A stretch of 43,274 bases of DNA from Methanobacteriota archaeon (GTDB lineage Archaea; Thermoplasmatota; Poseidoniia; Poseidoniales; Poseidoniaceae): positions 23,519-66,792 of the forward strand of contig PBWC01000045.1 in assembly GCA_002729095.1 (NCBI GenBank). The letters run 5' to 3'. The position numbers were made by a program, and so were the translations under genes. Positions 43,175 to 43,274 of this stretch are shown one piece after another. Each line of letters starts with the position of its first letter. Position 1 is the first letter of the stretch. The notes under the pieces were generated by a model. It did not search any database. It was not told where the DNA came from and worked only from the letters and a program-made list of their open reading frames with translations.

Positions 43175-43274
43175 TGGCTATTTGGATTGAAGAAAACGCT
43201 AAAGTTTTGGTTCAAGGAATAACTGGAAAGCAAGGACAGTTCCACGCTGATAAAATGGTTGAATATGGAACAAA
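43174..43274 (+). CDS. sucD: Succinyl-CoA ligase alpha subunit (N-terminal part; runs off window)
   Basis: The ATG overlaps the sucC stop. The 33 readable codons give [20 protein letters not shown], matching the conserved N-terminus of SucD, where VQGITGKQG lines the CoA-binding Rossmann fold. GAGGTGAGG at the sucC end can serve as ribosome-binding site. The rest lies beyond the right edge. Confidence 0.93.
   Translation, partial: MAIWIEENAKVLVQGITGKQGQFHADKMVEYGT

Overview
This 43 kb window looks like a low-GC chromosome fragment from a planktonic euryarchaeon, most likely Marine Group II (Poseidoniales). That placement is an inference from gene content; no rRNA is present. Archaeal marks seen directly are: an intron in tRNA-Trp that carries a box C/D guide RNA, a free-standing box C/D sRNA, an archaeal-length triosephosphate isomerase, an eL41-like micro-protein, TATA elements 25-30 bp before leaderless starts, and frequent TTG starts. 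Large secreted or membrane-anchored proteins with Asp-rich repeats, a photolyase and oxygen-dependent heme enzymes suit an aerobic, sunlit marine cell.

Layout. 1-7936 (minus): a subtilisin-like membrane-anchored protease, a class I aminotransferase, two unknown membrane proteins, and a large secreted beta-sandwich protein cut by the window edge. 7995-9248: an RNA and translation cluster with tRNA-Trp(CCA) and its guide-RNA intron, eL41, tRNA-Arg(TCT), a SprT-like metalloprotease and tRNA-Ala(GGC). 9303-18892: a complete glutamyl-tRNA-to-protoheme pathway, with hemA-hemCD-hemB-hemL-hemE-hemF-hemY as one tight minus-strand operon (overlaps and gaps of 0-14 nt) and hemH converging on it. 19026-21795: an old-yellow-enzyme family oxidoreductase and a cryptochrome/(6-4)-photolyase-like protein. 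21902-27522: a divergent pair made of a cytosolic Tudor/EF-hand/Tudor-knot protein and a 1426-aa surface protein with about 16 Asp/Cys repeats. 27523-32448: an MMPL/RND exporter, MsrA, an animal-type P5C dehydrogenase and a small membrane protein. 32481-32598: a hairpin and a box C/D sRNA. 32656-38684: DsrE-like, PrsW-like, DUF92, a membrane protein with a cysteine-less thioredoxin-like fold, and a degenerate PD-(D/E)XK/Fe-S protein. 38681-41835 (minus): a phytol/dolichol-kinase-like protein, a thioredoxin-like protein, a 40-aa zinc ribbon, a sugar nucleotidyltransferase and TIM. 41966-end: sucC and the start of sucD.

How the genes fit together. The hem genes encode every step from glutamyl-tRNA to heme by the protoporphyrin route, using O2-dependent HemF and a HemY-type oxidase. 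This is notable because most archaea that make heme use the siroheme (Ahb) branch. SucCD, P5C dehydrogenase and TIM are central metabolism. MsrA and the photolyase fit oxidative and light stress. DUF92 and the dolichol/phytol-kinase-like protein resemble the two plant kinases that recycle phytol to phytyl-diphosphate, suggesting possible prenol salvage.

No CRISPR array, insertion sequence, integrase or rRNA was seen, and no gene-free stretch exceeds 300 bases. Four real genes are absent from the ORF track: the edge-truncated CDS at 1-2549, eL41 (8198-8305), the zinc ribbon (40440-40562) and the sucD start.
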